A stretch of 64,000 nucleotides of DNA from Balanoglossus misakiensis (GCA_040954595.2 CM082588.2:12338001-12402000); one strand, 5' to 3'; shown: positions 17,372-27,910, numbered from the stretch's first letter. Made by a program: numbers and translations. Notes: a model not told the origin generated them from the sequence alone.

Positions 17372-18564
17372 TTATATATAATCCCATGATATTTTTCTTT
17401 GTTTGACGTCATCGTATACGAGTGTTTTCGCAGAGCCGTGCAACTTCGAGCCGTAGGCGAGAAGTTGCTAGACTCCGCGAAAACCACGAGTATACGATGA
17501 CGTTAAATAAAGAAAAATATCATGGGATTATATATTTATCACATGAAGTCTTCTTATTTTTCGTTAGAACAGGTAGGATACAATATTCCAATATCCTGCT
17601 AAAATATTCGAGCGGCCTTGTAGTTTATTTAGCGGGATTACGTTCTTTCCCCTGCGCAACGATCTGTGGCCCCAACGAGATATGCTAATTATGGAATCAC
17701 TGTCATTCATAAAGTGAAATCGACTTTCAAGTTTTTACACTTTTGCGTCTTGTCTACCAATCAGATTCGCGGAGTCAGTCACATGGGCCAGAATTTTGAT
17801 ACATTCTGCCTGTCAATCATTGTCTCGCGCTGTGTACAGTTGCCTGCAAAGTTATGCTGCAAGTCGCAGTTTGACAGAAAAAATGACGCACTTCACTGTA
17901 AAACTTTATGAAAAAATAAACACAGTTCCATTGCCACATATCCTAAAACCGTTATTGTGACTGGATATTAAAAATATTAGTCCAGGAACGATGTTCAAGG
18001 TTCAAGGTTGCGTTTGCGTCGGCCTGGCTAGTCAGCGCAGTTGTGCTTCCGCGGAAATACAACCGTCGTACAGAATCTCAGCCTTGGACCCCAGACAAAT
18101 GTTTTCGATTCTCAAACAAATGAATTGCGAAGTTTTTTCCACATCTTATACTTATCGTTGACCAGTGGACAGAATACAGAGTGTTAGTCATCCCGCTCAG
18201 CTGGAACAAAACCATTCTCGTAACTTCTGTAAGCCTAAAATGTGCTGGCTCGCTCGGGACCAGGACCGCTAGCTGCAAGCACACATTCACGATCGTAGCG
18301 TCGACGTTTCAAATTCTACCTTTCTCGTATTGATTTTACCCAGCGATATTCTTACGGAACCGTCATGGAACCGTCAGTTTTATATGAATTATGTACAACT
18401 ACAATACATCCACTTGTTTATTCCGTTTCACAAGAAAGTTACAGCGACGGGCGAATCAGTGTAAATAGTTCCGGTTGATGACGTAGAACAGGGGTAAATT
18501 CGGATTTTTTATTCGACCTGTTCTACGTCACACAAGCGGCTATACGGGCCAGTTCATGTGATAA
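17372..18564 (+). mobile_element. Hairpin element family C, copy 1, nested in transposon
   Basis: The hairpin from 17372 (TTATATATAATCCCATGAT) to about 17531 contains GACGTCATCGTATACGAG in its stem and the tip GAGCCGTAGGCGA at 17448-17460. It is followed by a body of about 1.03 kb with inverted ends TTATCACATGAA (17532) and TTCATGTGATAA (18564). A further small hairpin (GACGTAGAACAGG/CCTGTTCTACGTC) lies near the right end. Transposon coding resumes after it. A second copy is at 36877-38024. Confidence 0.85.
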
Positions 18565-18833
18565 AACGTTGAACAACAGTGAATGCAGTAAATTAAAAAG
18601 CCCCAACTTTGAATGAAATAAACACTACTATGGATTTTATGACCAGCACTCTATGGAGAGTAGAGCACGATTCCTCAGGCGTTTGTTTTGTGTGTATGCT
18701 ATTGTTCACTTGTTCTGATCATTGTACTTACCCATTGCATACTTACCTGGCTGACATTGTTGAAGGTTATAGTAGGTCATCTACTCTAGTGAAAATTCTA
18801 AATTGATTTGGTATTATTTGTTCTGGAGATACA

Positions 18834-19727
18834 TTGCATAGATACATGTTGGGAATTATCAACAAAAGAACATCAGCTGATTTCACAGAGGAAAATATTG
18901 CAAATAATGCATTTTGTATAACTTCCATTGATAATATTGATAAATCAGCTAAATATGCAGCTGTTAGAGCTGATCCAAAGGACAGAGGTTTCCACGGTAC
19001 CTCTTATCAAATGGTCCAACCAAAACCAAAGTCAATTTTGAACAGTGTTGATGATATTGTTTTTGGCAGTCATGACAAACATTCAACTGTCAAAGATTTT
19101 AAGCTAATCAACATATATGGTGATGGAAGGTGCTTTTTCAGGAGCATCTCTGTGAGAAATGATATTGCATTGCAAAATTGCGATCATCTACCTAGTGGAC
19201 TCCCTTCTGACCCAATTTTAGCTGACCGAGAGAAAATATTCGCAGACAAGTTAAGAGCAGATACAGTAGACATAATGCGTGCCAATCATATATACTTTGA
19301 AGGAATGGATGATGCACAACTTGATGTCCTGTTAGACGGCACTCGTTATATGGACATTTTGCACAGAACACAATGTATGGAAAAGGCAGATGAATATGCT
19401 GGTATGCCAGAAATGTTATCTGTAGTGTATGTTGCAAAATGTCCATTACATATATACACCAAGCAGAATGATATATTTGCAAGAGGTGATGGTGATGTGT
19501 TCTCCAAGACTGAGCCTGTCTGTCTCTTGTACACACCAGACAGGCCAGGTCAACCAGGCCATTATGATTTGCTTCTTAACAGGCAGTTAATTAAAAGTAA
19601 AGATAGTCTGGTGAGTGAAAATGCACGGAATTCATTTGAACGGTGGCAGGAATTAAACAGTGGCTTTTGTTCACAAAATACAGTAGACTCTGAAATGAAT
19701 GAAATTTTTGGCAATTTGTGGAAATAA
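18834..19727 (+). CDS. Transposon protein segment with OTU cysteine-protease domain
   Basis: 297 codons. Residues 1-65 (up to RGFHGTSYQMVQPKP) look like transposase, then an OTU domain follows: the catalytic motif YGDGRCFFRS has Asp97 and Cys100, and GHYDLLL near the end gives His243. OTU proteins cleave ubiquitin or ubiquitin-like tails; in a mobile element the target is unknown. The same frame is open upstream (PLHTYLADIVEGYSRSS) but is cut by a TGA at 18804-18806, where CGA would give Asn-Arg-Phe-Gly. The ATG at 18834 is therefore probably internal. The frame ends at 19727 and homologous coding continues in other frames. Confidence 0.75.
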   Translation: MHRYMLGIINKRTSADFTEENIANNAFCITSIDNIDKSAKYAAVRADPKDRGFHGTSYQMVQPKPKSILNSVDDIVFGSHDKHSTVKDFKLINIYGDGRCFFRSISVRNDIALQNCDHLPSGLPSDPILADREKIFADKLRADTVDIMRANHIYFEGMDDAQLDVLLDGTRYMDILHRTQCMEKADEYAGMPEMLSVVYVAKCPLHIYTKQNDIFARGDGDVFSKTEPVCLLYTPDRPGQPGHYDLLLNRQLIKSKDSLVSENARNSFERWQELNSGFCSQNTVDSEMNEIFGNLWK

Positions 19728-19856
19728 TACTAAAATCATGGTTGACAGATCTATCTAAAAAAATACTGGTACAGGTTTGGTTGCACCTGTGAGAAAAGCC
19801 TGTACATTTACGGAGAAAAAAATCCGATGATACTGTTCATGATAATGTAGTATTTA

Positions 19857-20727
19857 AACCACCTCTACTGAGACAACATCAACCACGGTCATCAATTTCG
19901 CTGTCAGATTTTGACATTAAACAAGAAGAAGCCATTGCTTGGTCAGAACTGTTTTCTGACAATTTTTTTTTTGCTCTACAGAAAAATGCAATGCACAGAG
20001 CGGATATAGAAACAGTTTTTGGGGATTTTAAATCAACATTAGCAACAAATGCTAACAGTAATGACAGTGAATGCTCAAATGTCATTTATTTGGGCATATC
20101 AAGTGAACACGCAGACACCATTGAAACTGTCCATAACATTATCAATAAGCTGTATATGTTACATTCAGAGTTGGTGTAAGAATAAAATACCTGGTTGTGG
20201 TTGGTGATGGGAAAACTTTCCATCACCTGATAAAGTTAAAAGACATGTATGGTGCAAATTTAGACTGGTTGCAGCCTTTTATCAGAGACTGGCACACTCT
20301 AAAAAATTACCAACCAGTCATCATGAAAATATTCTGGGATGCTGGCCTAAAACATCTGGCAGGGTTCAATCATAAAGGGGGAACTTTGGAAACCCTAGTA
20401 CAGTGTACAAATTTCAAGCTAACTCATCGCTTCCTAACACAAATTTGGGAAAGTATGTTTAGATGTGTTGTCAATTCCTTTTTGAATAAGAGGGGTGAAA
20501 CCCATAATACCCAGCACTGTCCCTTAAATACAGAAACAGTCCAAAAATGTTTACTAGAAGCTGTCACAAAATCTTTGGAATGTACTGAAGATAAAGCTGA
20601 TCATATTGACAAAAATCATGGTGACCTTAAGGCTCAACTTACTCGCTTGCAAGAGGAATTTCAGATTTTTTGTGACAGAACACAGTACGATATTTTACCC
20701 ACAATTCTCCATGATTTGTATCATTGA
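19857..20727 (+). pseudogene. Transposase core segment, frame-broken
   Basis: Coding blocks in more than one frame: LRQHQPRSSISLSDFDIKQE and EAIAWSELFSDN before a run of T, then ADIETVFGDFKSTLATN, IYLGISSEHADTIET, and from about 20197 VGDGKTFHHLIKLKDMYGAN, LDWLQPFIRDWHTLKNYQPV, MKIFWDAGLKHLAGF. The last block, with conserved Asp, His and Trp residues, recurs in large uncharacterised proteins of marine invertebrates that also carry the XPG-like domain seen downstream, so it is probably the RNase H-like transposase core. Catalytic residues cannot be assigned with certainty. The segment from 20197 is a clean 176-codon frame; upstream breaks fall in or near homopolymers. Confidence 0.6.
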
Positions 20728-21284
20728 AGGTTGCCCATTTAATAACTTTTTCTGTTTTAGATACTAAGAATGATATGAAGTACATATAAATCTATTTATG
20801 TTTATCTAGGAAAAGTAAATTGAGGAATTAGAGTGAAAATTCCAAAATCAAAATTTAAAAGCAATAAGAATCAAAGTATTCATGTACTGCAAATGCCACA
20901 CTTTGGAGGAAACAAGCAATGAGGAAACAAGCAATGATTGACTGAGGTGGCCAGTCTCTGTTGAAAGTTAACATGTAAATTTCCATTGTTCTGTCAAAAG
21001 AAAATGTCAATATCTTTTTGTTTGATTAAACAGGTGTTTCAAGTGTCCCTGTTTTACTCCAAACTTTTTGGTATGGCTGCCTATGCAATTGCTTGATTAT
21101 TTTATAAAATTCGTATCTTCTCTCTCAATAATACATAATTTTCTAAATCATTTGAAATGGTAATTGACAATAACATTCACCTTAAAAGTAAGATCTCAAA
21201 ATTTCTATTAGTGGTCTACAATTCTCTCTACACATGTGAACTTTGCGTGGTTTGACTGAGTAATCTCTGATTGTACAAATCAGA
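20728..21284. other. Degenerate or intronic part of the transposon
   Basis: AT-rich, with no conserved block. It may be an intron or a decayed insertion within the transposon ORF. Confidence 0.4.
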
Positions 21285-21903
21285 ATGAATTATGGGATAT
21301 TTCACGTACTGTGCAGAAGGGCAAATACAGACAAAACTTTCAAATTTTGGGTTAGATTTATAGAGGAAGATTTGTTTGCATACATGTCTTTGTACATTGC
21401 AATAAGGTCAGGAAATTGGAACCTTCGAATATCGGCTTTGAAAAAAATGAACCCACTGTTCCATGCATATGACCGATCCCTGTACTTGAGGTTAATTCCC
21501 AGACATCTTGCTGACCTTCTGAAGATGCCAAACTCTCTGTTGTTACATTTCAAAGCAGGTGGTTTTGTTTGCAATTTGTCAGGCTCAACTTGGGTTAATG
21601 TAGCACTAGATGAAGCCCATGAAATGTGCGTCAATAAAGATGTTAAAGCTGCATTGCATACTTCTACAGGTGGGTTAATGGAGAGAATAGCAATTTATTT
21701 ACCCTATAGAGCTATGGCTGCCAAGAATCTAAAAGATCTGTTATTTCCTTTCCAAAATGAAACCCATAATTCAGTTAGTGTACATAAAATACATGAGTCA
21801 AACTGCAGGTTGTATATCAATTGTCTTGAAGGTGCTGATGTATTTTCACCACTTAATACCGTCAGGGAGCTAACTAATATATTTTCAGATGACCCAGCAA
21901 AGA
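21285..21903 (+). CDS. Transposase segment between core and nuclease
   Basis: About 206 codons of consistent coding: FWVRFIEEDLFAYMSLYIAI, then RSGNWNLRISALKKMNPLFH, STWVNVALDEAHEMCVNKD and LFPFQNETHNS. The SGNW.LR..ALK.M.PLF and LDEAHE..VNKD phrases are characteristic of the same transposon proteins as the previous segment, from my recollection of the family. The coding ends abruptly where a GGGACC-family repeat begins (TAGCGTCAAGGACAC at 21904); the last 25 codons of the computed frame belong to that repeat. Confidence 0.65.
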
Positions 21904-22970
21904 ATAGCGTCAAGGACACTGTGGTCCCATTTGAGGATTATGCGGAAACAGTGACACACCAGAATAAAAATTACAGGTGACATTGCAAGCACATATGATC
22001 TTGCGATATAGAAATTTGGAATGTAAAAAAAAATAACAAGGAACATGCCCAATAAACTGTCATGTGTCATGACAGTCTTACAAGTAGTGCTAGAAAAAAA
22101 ATTGACCAAAAATTGTCTGTACAAACACATATGAGAAGCAACTTCTTTCAGTCAGCCCTGAAACAGACAGACAGACAGACACACACACTGACCTGCCACT
22201 GGTAATAAAAAATTTAATAGCCCATGGTCTCTCTAACAGCTGGCATATTGAAGTTATGTAAACATGTCTAAGTTGGGGGTAACAACTCCTTGTAAACAGT
22301 AACTTTCAAAACAACTGGACAATTGGTTTAGGAGAAAAAACTCGCTAAATATTGAATATTTCTGATATCAGAATTGAATAAAAGTTGCACATATACATGT
22401 ATGTGTTATGAAATTATATCCTAAATTTCAAAGCAATCAGAGAAAAAACAAATTTCAAAGCAATCAACAAGCAGTTTCACAAAAAAATATTTGTTCAAAA
22501 GTGGCAAAAACACAAAATTGTACAATACCTTACTTCAACCACTACAAGGAACATGCTGCCAAAGTTCAATGCAATATGACAAGCAGTTTCAGGAAAACAA
22601 TTTTTGACAAAAATTGCAAAAGTTTCCCCGATAACACATTTATGAAAATATCACATTTTTTACAACATATTATTTGGGTTACACCTACGAACATGCCTAC
22701 CAAATTGCAAAGCAATCTGGCATGCGGTTTTAAAGAAAAAAAATGACCAAAAATGGCAAATATTGCTCAAAATTATAAATATGCAAATTTTGCAACAATT
22801 TGAACAAAACTATGGTTACTCAGACAACAATTGGGAAGCTTCATACTAAATTTAAAAGAAGTAAGCCCATCACTTTCAGAAATGAAGACTTTTTACCAAC
22901 ATGGAAAATACAAACAAATGCATAAAAAATAGGAAATCAATAATATTAGCTCAAAACATACATTAATTGT
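21904..22970 (+). repeat. GGGACC-family repeat nested in transposon
   Basis: Starts TAGCGTCAAGGACACTGTGG followed by TCCCATTTGAGG, matching in reverse 60228-60330 and the ends of 36064-36675 and 43333-44035. It contains a CAGACAGACA microsatellite near 22165 and A-rich sequence. The right limit is approximate: transposon coding is clear again from about 22975. Confidence 0.7.
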
Positions 22971-22991
22971 AGGCCAAACAAGAGAAAACTA

Positions 22992-24242
22992 GTGAACTTC
23001 TTGTCAGCCACATCTTTAAAAATAATTGTACCGGCTCTGCAAGGTGATCATGTCCTCATTACAGCAGGTGGCTTTGATGGGGAAAATAGGGACAAGAGTC
23101 TTTTCGTCGGTAGTAATGGAATTGTGTCTGAGTGGGAAGCCAAAAGTTGTCATGAAGAAGCTGACAGTAGATGCATCCTTCATGCAGTTCAGTCCTCTTA
23201 CAAGAAAGGTGTTATTTACTCCCCTGATACCGATACTTATCATGTTCTCCTCCCAGTACTATATCAACATGTTCAAAAGGAGATATTTGTACAACTGGAT
23301 AATGATTTATCCAATCTCACTTATTTAGACATGAATCAATTCAAATCAGATTTAAATTTAGACCCTGATTTGCAACATATTCCCCTCCAATATGTATGCA
23401 AAATATTTCAAACAGTGTTCATATGCACAGGTTGTGACTATACTTTGCAGGCATCGGAAAGATATCTTTCTACAAAACATTTTTTTCAATACTCTGAATT
23501 TATAACTAGTGGCACCCTTATACCTGGAACACTGATAGACACAACAGTAGACAGTGTAGGGAATGGAATTTTCGCTTTCATACGTTTAAAAGGTAGTGTT
23601 TATGTTAAGAAACATTTCCAAGCATTTGATGCATCTCATCCTTTTGAACTTTATCGACAAGTAGCCAGTGTCACTAACAGTCTTAAAGATAACCACATCA
23701 AATGGCTTACATATATACGAGAAACAATTTGGCCACGTATCCAGTATGAGGAAGAATGTATCCCTTCCTTTGAAGCCCTACAACTGCACTGGAAAAGATC
23801 ATGCTGGGTCTCTCAGTTATGGTCCCAGGCCGATCAGTGCCATGTTACGTTTCCCTTATTCAATAATTATGGATACAGACTAAGCAACGGCGAACTTGAT
23901 ATTATTTGGGACAGTGATGCCAATTTAGAAAAAGTGAAAAATAATTTGGAGTTGCTAACAAAAGGGTGTGGCTGCAAAAAGATGCCAACTTGTAATAGCA
24001 GATGTTGTAAATGTTATAAGACCCACAATGGTTGTGGCCCTGCGTGTCAATGCAATGACTGCAGTAATCCACATAATGGGAACCCTGGATTCTGTACCAC
24101 ATCGAAAAAGTATGGGGTATGCCCAAAATATACAGATAAGTCACCACTATTAGAATCACCATCACTGATACTGAACATCATAATATGGAAAATAGCATTG
24201 ATGCAATTTTACAGGAGGAGTCACATGAATTTGACATTTTAA
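22992..24242 (+). CDS. XPG/FEN-like nuclease domain with cysteine-rich tail
   Basis: 416 codons; the coding continues a few residues upstream (RPNKRKLV), so the ATG is internal. Acidic nuclease motifs: HEEADSR (Glu55, Glu56, Asp58), SPDTD (Asp79, Asp81) and CTGCDY (Asp149), the order and spacing expected of XPG/FEN/PIN-like metal-dependent nucleases that cut branched DNA. Near the C-terminus ten cysteines (residues 326, 328, 334, 338, 339, 341, 348, 352, 354, 357) form CGCKK...CCKC...CQCNDC, a zinc-binding module. An XPG-type domain plus Cys-rich finger is the hallmark reported for Academ. The last 20 or so codons are probably out of frame, since an acidic tail in another frame overlaps from 24185. 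Confidence 0.75.
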   Translation: MNFLSATSLKIIVPALQGDHVLITAGGFDGENRDKSLFVGSNGIVSEWEAKSCHEEADSRCILHAVQSSYKKGVIYSPDTDTYHVLLPVLYQHVQKEIFVQLDNDLSNLTYLDMNQFKSDLNLDPDLQHIPLQYVCKIFQTVFICTGCDYTLQASERYLSTKHFFQYSEFITSGTLIPGTLIDTTVDSVGNGIFAFIRLKGSVYVKKHFQAFDASHPFELYRQVASVTNSLKDNHIKWLTYIRETIWPRIQYEEECIPSFEALQLHWKRSCWVSQLWSQADQCHVTFPLFNNYGYRLSNGELDIIWDSDANLEKVKNNLELLTKGCGCKKMPTCNSRCCKCYKTHNGCGPACQCNDCSNPHNGNPGFCTTSKKYGVCPKYTDKSPLLESPSLILNIIIWKIALMQFYRRSHMNLTF

Positions 24243-24385
24243 GAGAAGAAGAGGGAAATATTTACGAGACTGATTCTGACTTTGACGAACTGACTGATGA
24301 ATATAACTGGACGGAAGAAAAACAAACTGATAATTCAAAGAATGGTGATTGTGATTCCAATGATGGTGACTGTGATGACATTTAA
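24185..24385 (+). CDS. Acidic C-terminal tail of transposon protein
   Basis: 66 codons, strongly acidic (EEEGNIYETDSDFDELTDEY), ending at TAA at 24385. It overlaps the previous frame, which degenerates into hydrophobic residues at the same place, so a frame change near 24170 most likely joins the Cys-rich module to this tail. Confidence 0.5.
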   Translation: MENSIDAILQEESHEFDILREEEGNIYETDSDFDELTDEYNWTEEKQTDNSKNGDCDSNDGDCDDI

Positions 24386-24479
24386 TGAATCATCAATGAA
24401 ATTGATTGGTCTTTTGTGGGTTGCAGCCCTATTGTGATTTCAGTCGTACCTTTCCAATCGCACCCTGTGTGTATGTGTT

Positions 24480-25330
24480 AATTTCAGACATGGTTACTGT
24501 AACCGTATTCCAAACAATCACCATTTTATCCGCTTGACACAGGGATCAGTTCTTTGTCCTATACTTTTTAATATGTACACTTCTCCATTAGGTGAATTAG
24601 TTTCTAGTCATGGATGCCTGTACATAGCTTTTATGCAGATGGCTCTTCATTGTCTTTTACCAAGAAGAATGCTCCCAGAATGCTTTCAAATCTAGAACGT
24701 TGTATTTCTGATGTCGGTACTGAATGTCTGAAAATGTCTTGTGTTTAAACAACAATAAGACTGAATTTGTTATTTTTTCTGCTACTTCGGGTAATCTATC
24801 TGCCAGAGGGATTACAGAAATTCATGCGATGCTCTGAAACCTGTTCATTGTCTGACAATGATTGCACAGATCTGCCATTCAGTCGATTTTCATTTGCAGC
24901 ATATTGCACTTGTCTGTAAATATTTATCTCAAGCCGCCACAGAGCAATAAAGTTCCTTCTTTTGTTGCATTTCGAATAGATTCATGTAATTCACTTTTAT
25001 TTGGGCTCCCTAAGTACTAGATCAGCCGTATTCAAGTTCAAAATATTGCTGCTAGTTCCAAAATCACCTTTTACATCAATGCAATTTCAGTTGCATTGGT
25101 TACCTGTGTCTGATTGTATTGTTTTCAAGATTTTATTTCTTATTTTTGAATTCATTCATAGACTTGGACCATCATATCTGTCTGATATGATCAAATTGTA
25201 TGTTCCAAATCGAAATTTGAAGTCAGCTGATCAGCTCAAACTCTGTCCTGTTCAGCCCAATGCAATGATGACAACAAAAATTGCTTGCCTTCAGACACAA
25301 ATATTTATTGCATATATCATCAGCGAATAA
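24480..25330 (+). pseudogene. CR1/Jockey-like LINE reverse-transcriptase remnant
   Basis: Fragments in shifting frames spell the end of a non-LTR ORF2: LTQGSVLCPILFNMYTSPLG (compare the P.GSVLGP.LF of RT), a damaged FYADG position where the YADD catalytic box belongs, then LHWLPVSDCIVFKILFLIFE, GPSYLSDMIKLYVPNRNLKS. Several stops and shifts make it dead. It sits in the 3' part of the Academ-like element, so it inserted later. Confidence 0.8.
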
Positions 25331-26104
25331 AGGGAAATGGTTTTGAAGTTACAGTTGGCATTTTGCATTCTCGAAACGTCTACTTATATCCCAGGCCATG
25401 ATACGGAGAAAAAAAATACACCAGCTGAGCTCCTCACACGTACGTAGTCATGTATGGTAAACTGGCATTCTGTCCATATGGGACCTACATTTGTAGGCAA
25501 TAGATCGATGTTGTGTTGAAATCAGGCTAGTAATTAAGTTAAAACTTGGCTAATACATTACCTTAGGGTGTTATACATTATCCAGTAACTGTTTTACTTA
25601 AGAATTGCCTTTCAAAAGCTGTTTTCCCCACGGTAAACGTATCGTTTCACGATCAACGCAACACTTCCGTATTTACAAGGCTAACATGGAGCCGGAGAGG
25701 TCAACGTATACTTCCGAGTTATATCGTCGAACGACATCGATTATTTTTAAGCGGACTTTTACACAAGCATTTCGAATTAATTTCTTTTCACGGATGTCGG
25801 GACCGATATTAGACCTCTCTGTCAGGAAAGTTTGGTTAACTTCCGAGGTCGTTTTCAAATGATTTTTGACACGTTTGTGGACGTCTCTTTCGGGGTCACC
25901 AACATACCACCGAAAACACGTTAAAAACTTCTACTATTACCGACAGATTTTCATAAAATTTACATCTGCAGTGAAAAATGGGAATCACTTTCGTAATTTA
26001 TCCAGCTAACATGGTATTTTATAAAAATCAAATTGAAAATCACCTTGAAAATTGGCCTATTGCAGTCTGTTTGAAAGTTAACGGTCGCTCGCTTGATGAA
26101 CTTT
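25331..26104. other. 3' non-coding part of the Academ-like element
   Basis: No recognisable gene; an 85-codon frame at 25605-25862 shows no motif. It ends at the right terminal repeat. Confidence 0.5.
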
Positions 26105-26136
26105 CATATGCAAATGAGCACCATGCGATCTGACTG
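26105..26136 (-). repeat. Right terminal inverted repeat of Academ-like element
   Basis: CATATGCAAATGAGCACCAT to GATCTGACTG, complement of the left terminus; followed directly by the TGTA duplication. Confidence 0.92.
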
Positions 26137-26190
26137 TGTATATGTACTCCGTGTAGACTGAATGGGACCACTGTGTCCTTGATGCAATTT
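26137..26190 (-). repeat. Right half of the interrupted GGGACC repeat
   Basis: TGTATATGTACTCCGTGTAG followed by ACTGAATGGGACCACTGTG, continuing the copy broken at 16292; compare 36593-36665. Confidence 0.85.
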
Positions 26191-26272
26191 TTTACACTTA
26201 TCAGGTATATGTTGACTAACACAAGCAAAAATATCACCAACTCATCTGAGAAATCTTATCCCAGGTCCTAAG

Positions 26273-26690
26273 GTTGTGAGATTAATAGAATCTCACACTC
26301 CCAAGGACTAGGGGTCATAATTCTGACATGACTTGGGGATTTTCTGTCCCACAGGAGCTGCAGGCGAATGTGGGACAAAATATCCCTGATAAGTGTGGGA
26401 AATATGATCCTAGGTCCTTTGTGTATGAGATTATATTTCTCACACGGGCACAAATTAGCCAAATTCGTCTTAAAACATTGAATAAATGACTCTTGAGTTG
26501 TCATCTGGCATGTTTTAGTTTCTTTATCCTGTCATTGGATAACATTTAGCGCACATTATTAAAGAAACGCTTTGTCATCCAATCAGCGCTCGCGTCATAT
26601 ACAGCTTTCGATTCAGTGAGTGTGTGGGATTGATTTGTTCTTACACTCTGATCCCACACTCTCAGCATGCCAGGAGTGTGAGAATCTATA
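26273..26690 (+). mobile_element. Hairpin element family G
   Basis: Imperfect palindrome 26273-26445 (GTGAGATTAATAGAATCTCA against its counterpart ATGAGATTATATTTCTCAC). The inner stem GTCCCACA/TGTGGGAC carries the tip GAGCTGCAGGCGA at 26355-26367. It is followed by a body ending near 26690 with termini TTCTCACAC and GTGTGAGAA. Stem sequence is unlike the other families; the tip obeys the same rule. Confidence 0.7.
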
Positions 26691-26769
26691 TAATTAAGAT
26701 CTACGAGTTTTAGGTGAAGAGTTTATCAATTTCTATGCCAACCCTGTAGGGCATTCTGGGATATAGTGG

Positions 26770-27910
26770 GGCAATTAACAAAAAAATCGTGCACTTTGGG
26801 TTAAAAGCATGAAACTTGGTACACTAATGCATTGACCCATGGCGGCCATTTTCTGATATGGATCCAAAATGACAGCGCCCTCTAGTGGCCAGAAACAGAC
26901 ATTCATACTTAAAAACCGTGCACTTCGGGTTAAAAGCCTGAAACTTGGTACACTTATGCATTGACCCATGGCGGCCATTTTATGATATGGATCCAAAATG
27001 ACAGCGCCCTCTTGTGGCCAGAAACTGACATTCACACTTTCCCCCATTAATGGCACTTTTTGGTCATTTGTAACACTCAGAAACAGGAATGTGGGTTGTA
27101 AAACATGCTTGCTACCATACATTCATGTGTGTATTATCCTAATCCTGATATACATGTATCAGATCAATCTTGATTACATCTTCCTTCACAGCAACAATGA
27201 CCACTGCTGTCAGACTAGACCTAAAGCACCTACAGAATCATGTGCATGACTTTTGGCCACTGATTTCCTGAGGTTGACTCTTTTCTTGGGCTTGACTAAG
27301 AGTTGTCCAACTTGATTTCCACTGGGATTCTGTTGGTTTGATATAGCTTTGCTAGGTTTCTCACAGCACATGTTCTTTAGATGCTGCCTGTATTCTCAAG
27401 AACCCTTGACTTTCTGGAGAAGAGGTGTTGTATTACCCCTTTGCATGACTTTGTGTATTGAACTGGTTGTTATTTCGAAGAACAAATCGTTCAATTAGTA
27501 ACATACAAGATTGATCTGATGCATGTACATCAGGATTAGGATAATATTCAAAGGAATGTATGGGAGCAAGCATGTTTTACAACCCACATTCCTGTCTCTG
27601 AGTGTTAAACTTGCCCAAAAAGTGTCATTAATGGGGGAAAAGTGTAAATGTCAGTTTCTAGCCACTAGAGGGCGCTGTCTTTTGGGATCCATATTGGAAA
27701 ATGTCCGCCATGGGTCAATGAATAATTGTACCAAATTTCATGCTTTTAACCCAAAGTGCACAATTTTTAAGTATGAATGTCTTTTTCTGGCCACTAGAGG
27801 GCGCTGTAATTTTGGATCCATATCAGAAAACGGCCGCCACGGGTCAATGCATAAGTGTACCAAGTTTTATGCTTTTAACCCAAAGTGCACAATTATGCCA
27901 AAATGTGGGG
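26770..27910. mobile_element. Foldback element with tandem 120-bp arm units
   Basis: The left arm (26770-27175) has two tandem units reading GTGCACTTTGGGTTAAAAGC and CCATGGCGGCCATTTT, followed by single-copy arm sequence with CCCCCATTAATGGCACTTTT. The right arm (27505-27910) is the inverted equivalent. About 330 bp of spacer separates them. Part of one arm recurs at 63425-63660, showing a dispersed family. Open frames across it derive from the repeat units. Confidence 0.85.

Larger units (their letters stand above)
16293..26136 (+). mobile_element. 9.84-kb DNA transposon, Academ-like, with OTU and XPG-like domains
   Basis: Termini are inverted repeats: CAGTCAGATCGCATGG at 16293 and CCATGCGATCTGACTG ending 26136. 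They are flanked by the direct duplication TGTA (16289-16292 and 26137-26140). Related copies of the host repeat at 36583-36600 and 43945-43960 show the uninterrupted CTGTATATG site. Between the ends, + strand frames encode a zinc-ligand-rich N-terminus, an OTU protease domain, a conserved GDGKTFHHL...DWHTLKNYQPV block, an XPG/FEN-like nuclease and a cysteine-rich tail. Long protein, XPG domain, Cys-rich tail and a 3-4 bp target duplication are features reported for Academ transposons. Nested insertions lie at 17372-18564, 21904 to about 22970, and about 24480-25330. In-frame stops show it is inactive. Confidence 0.85.
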
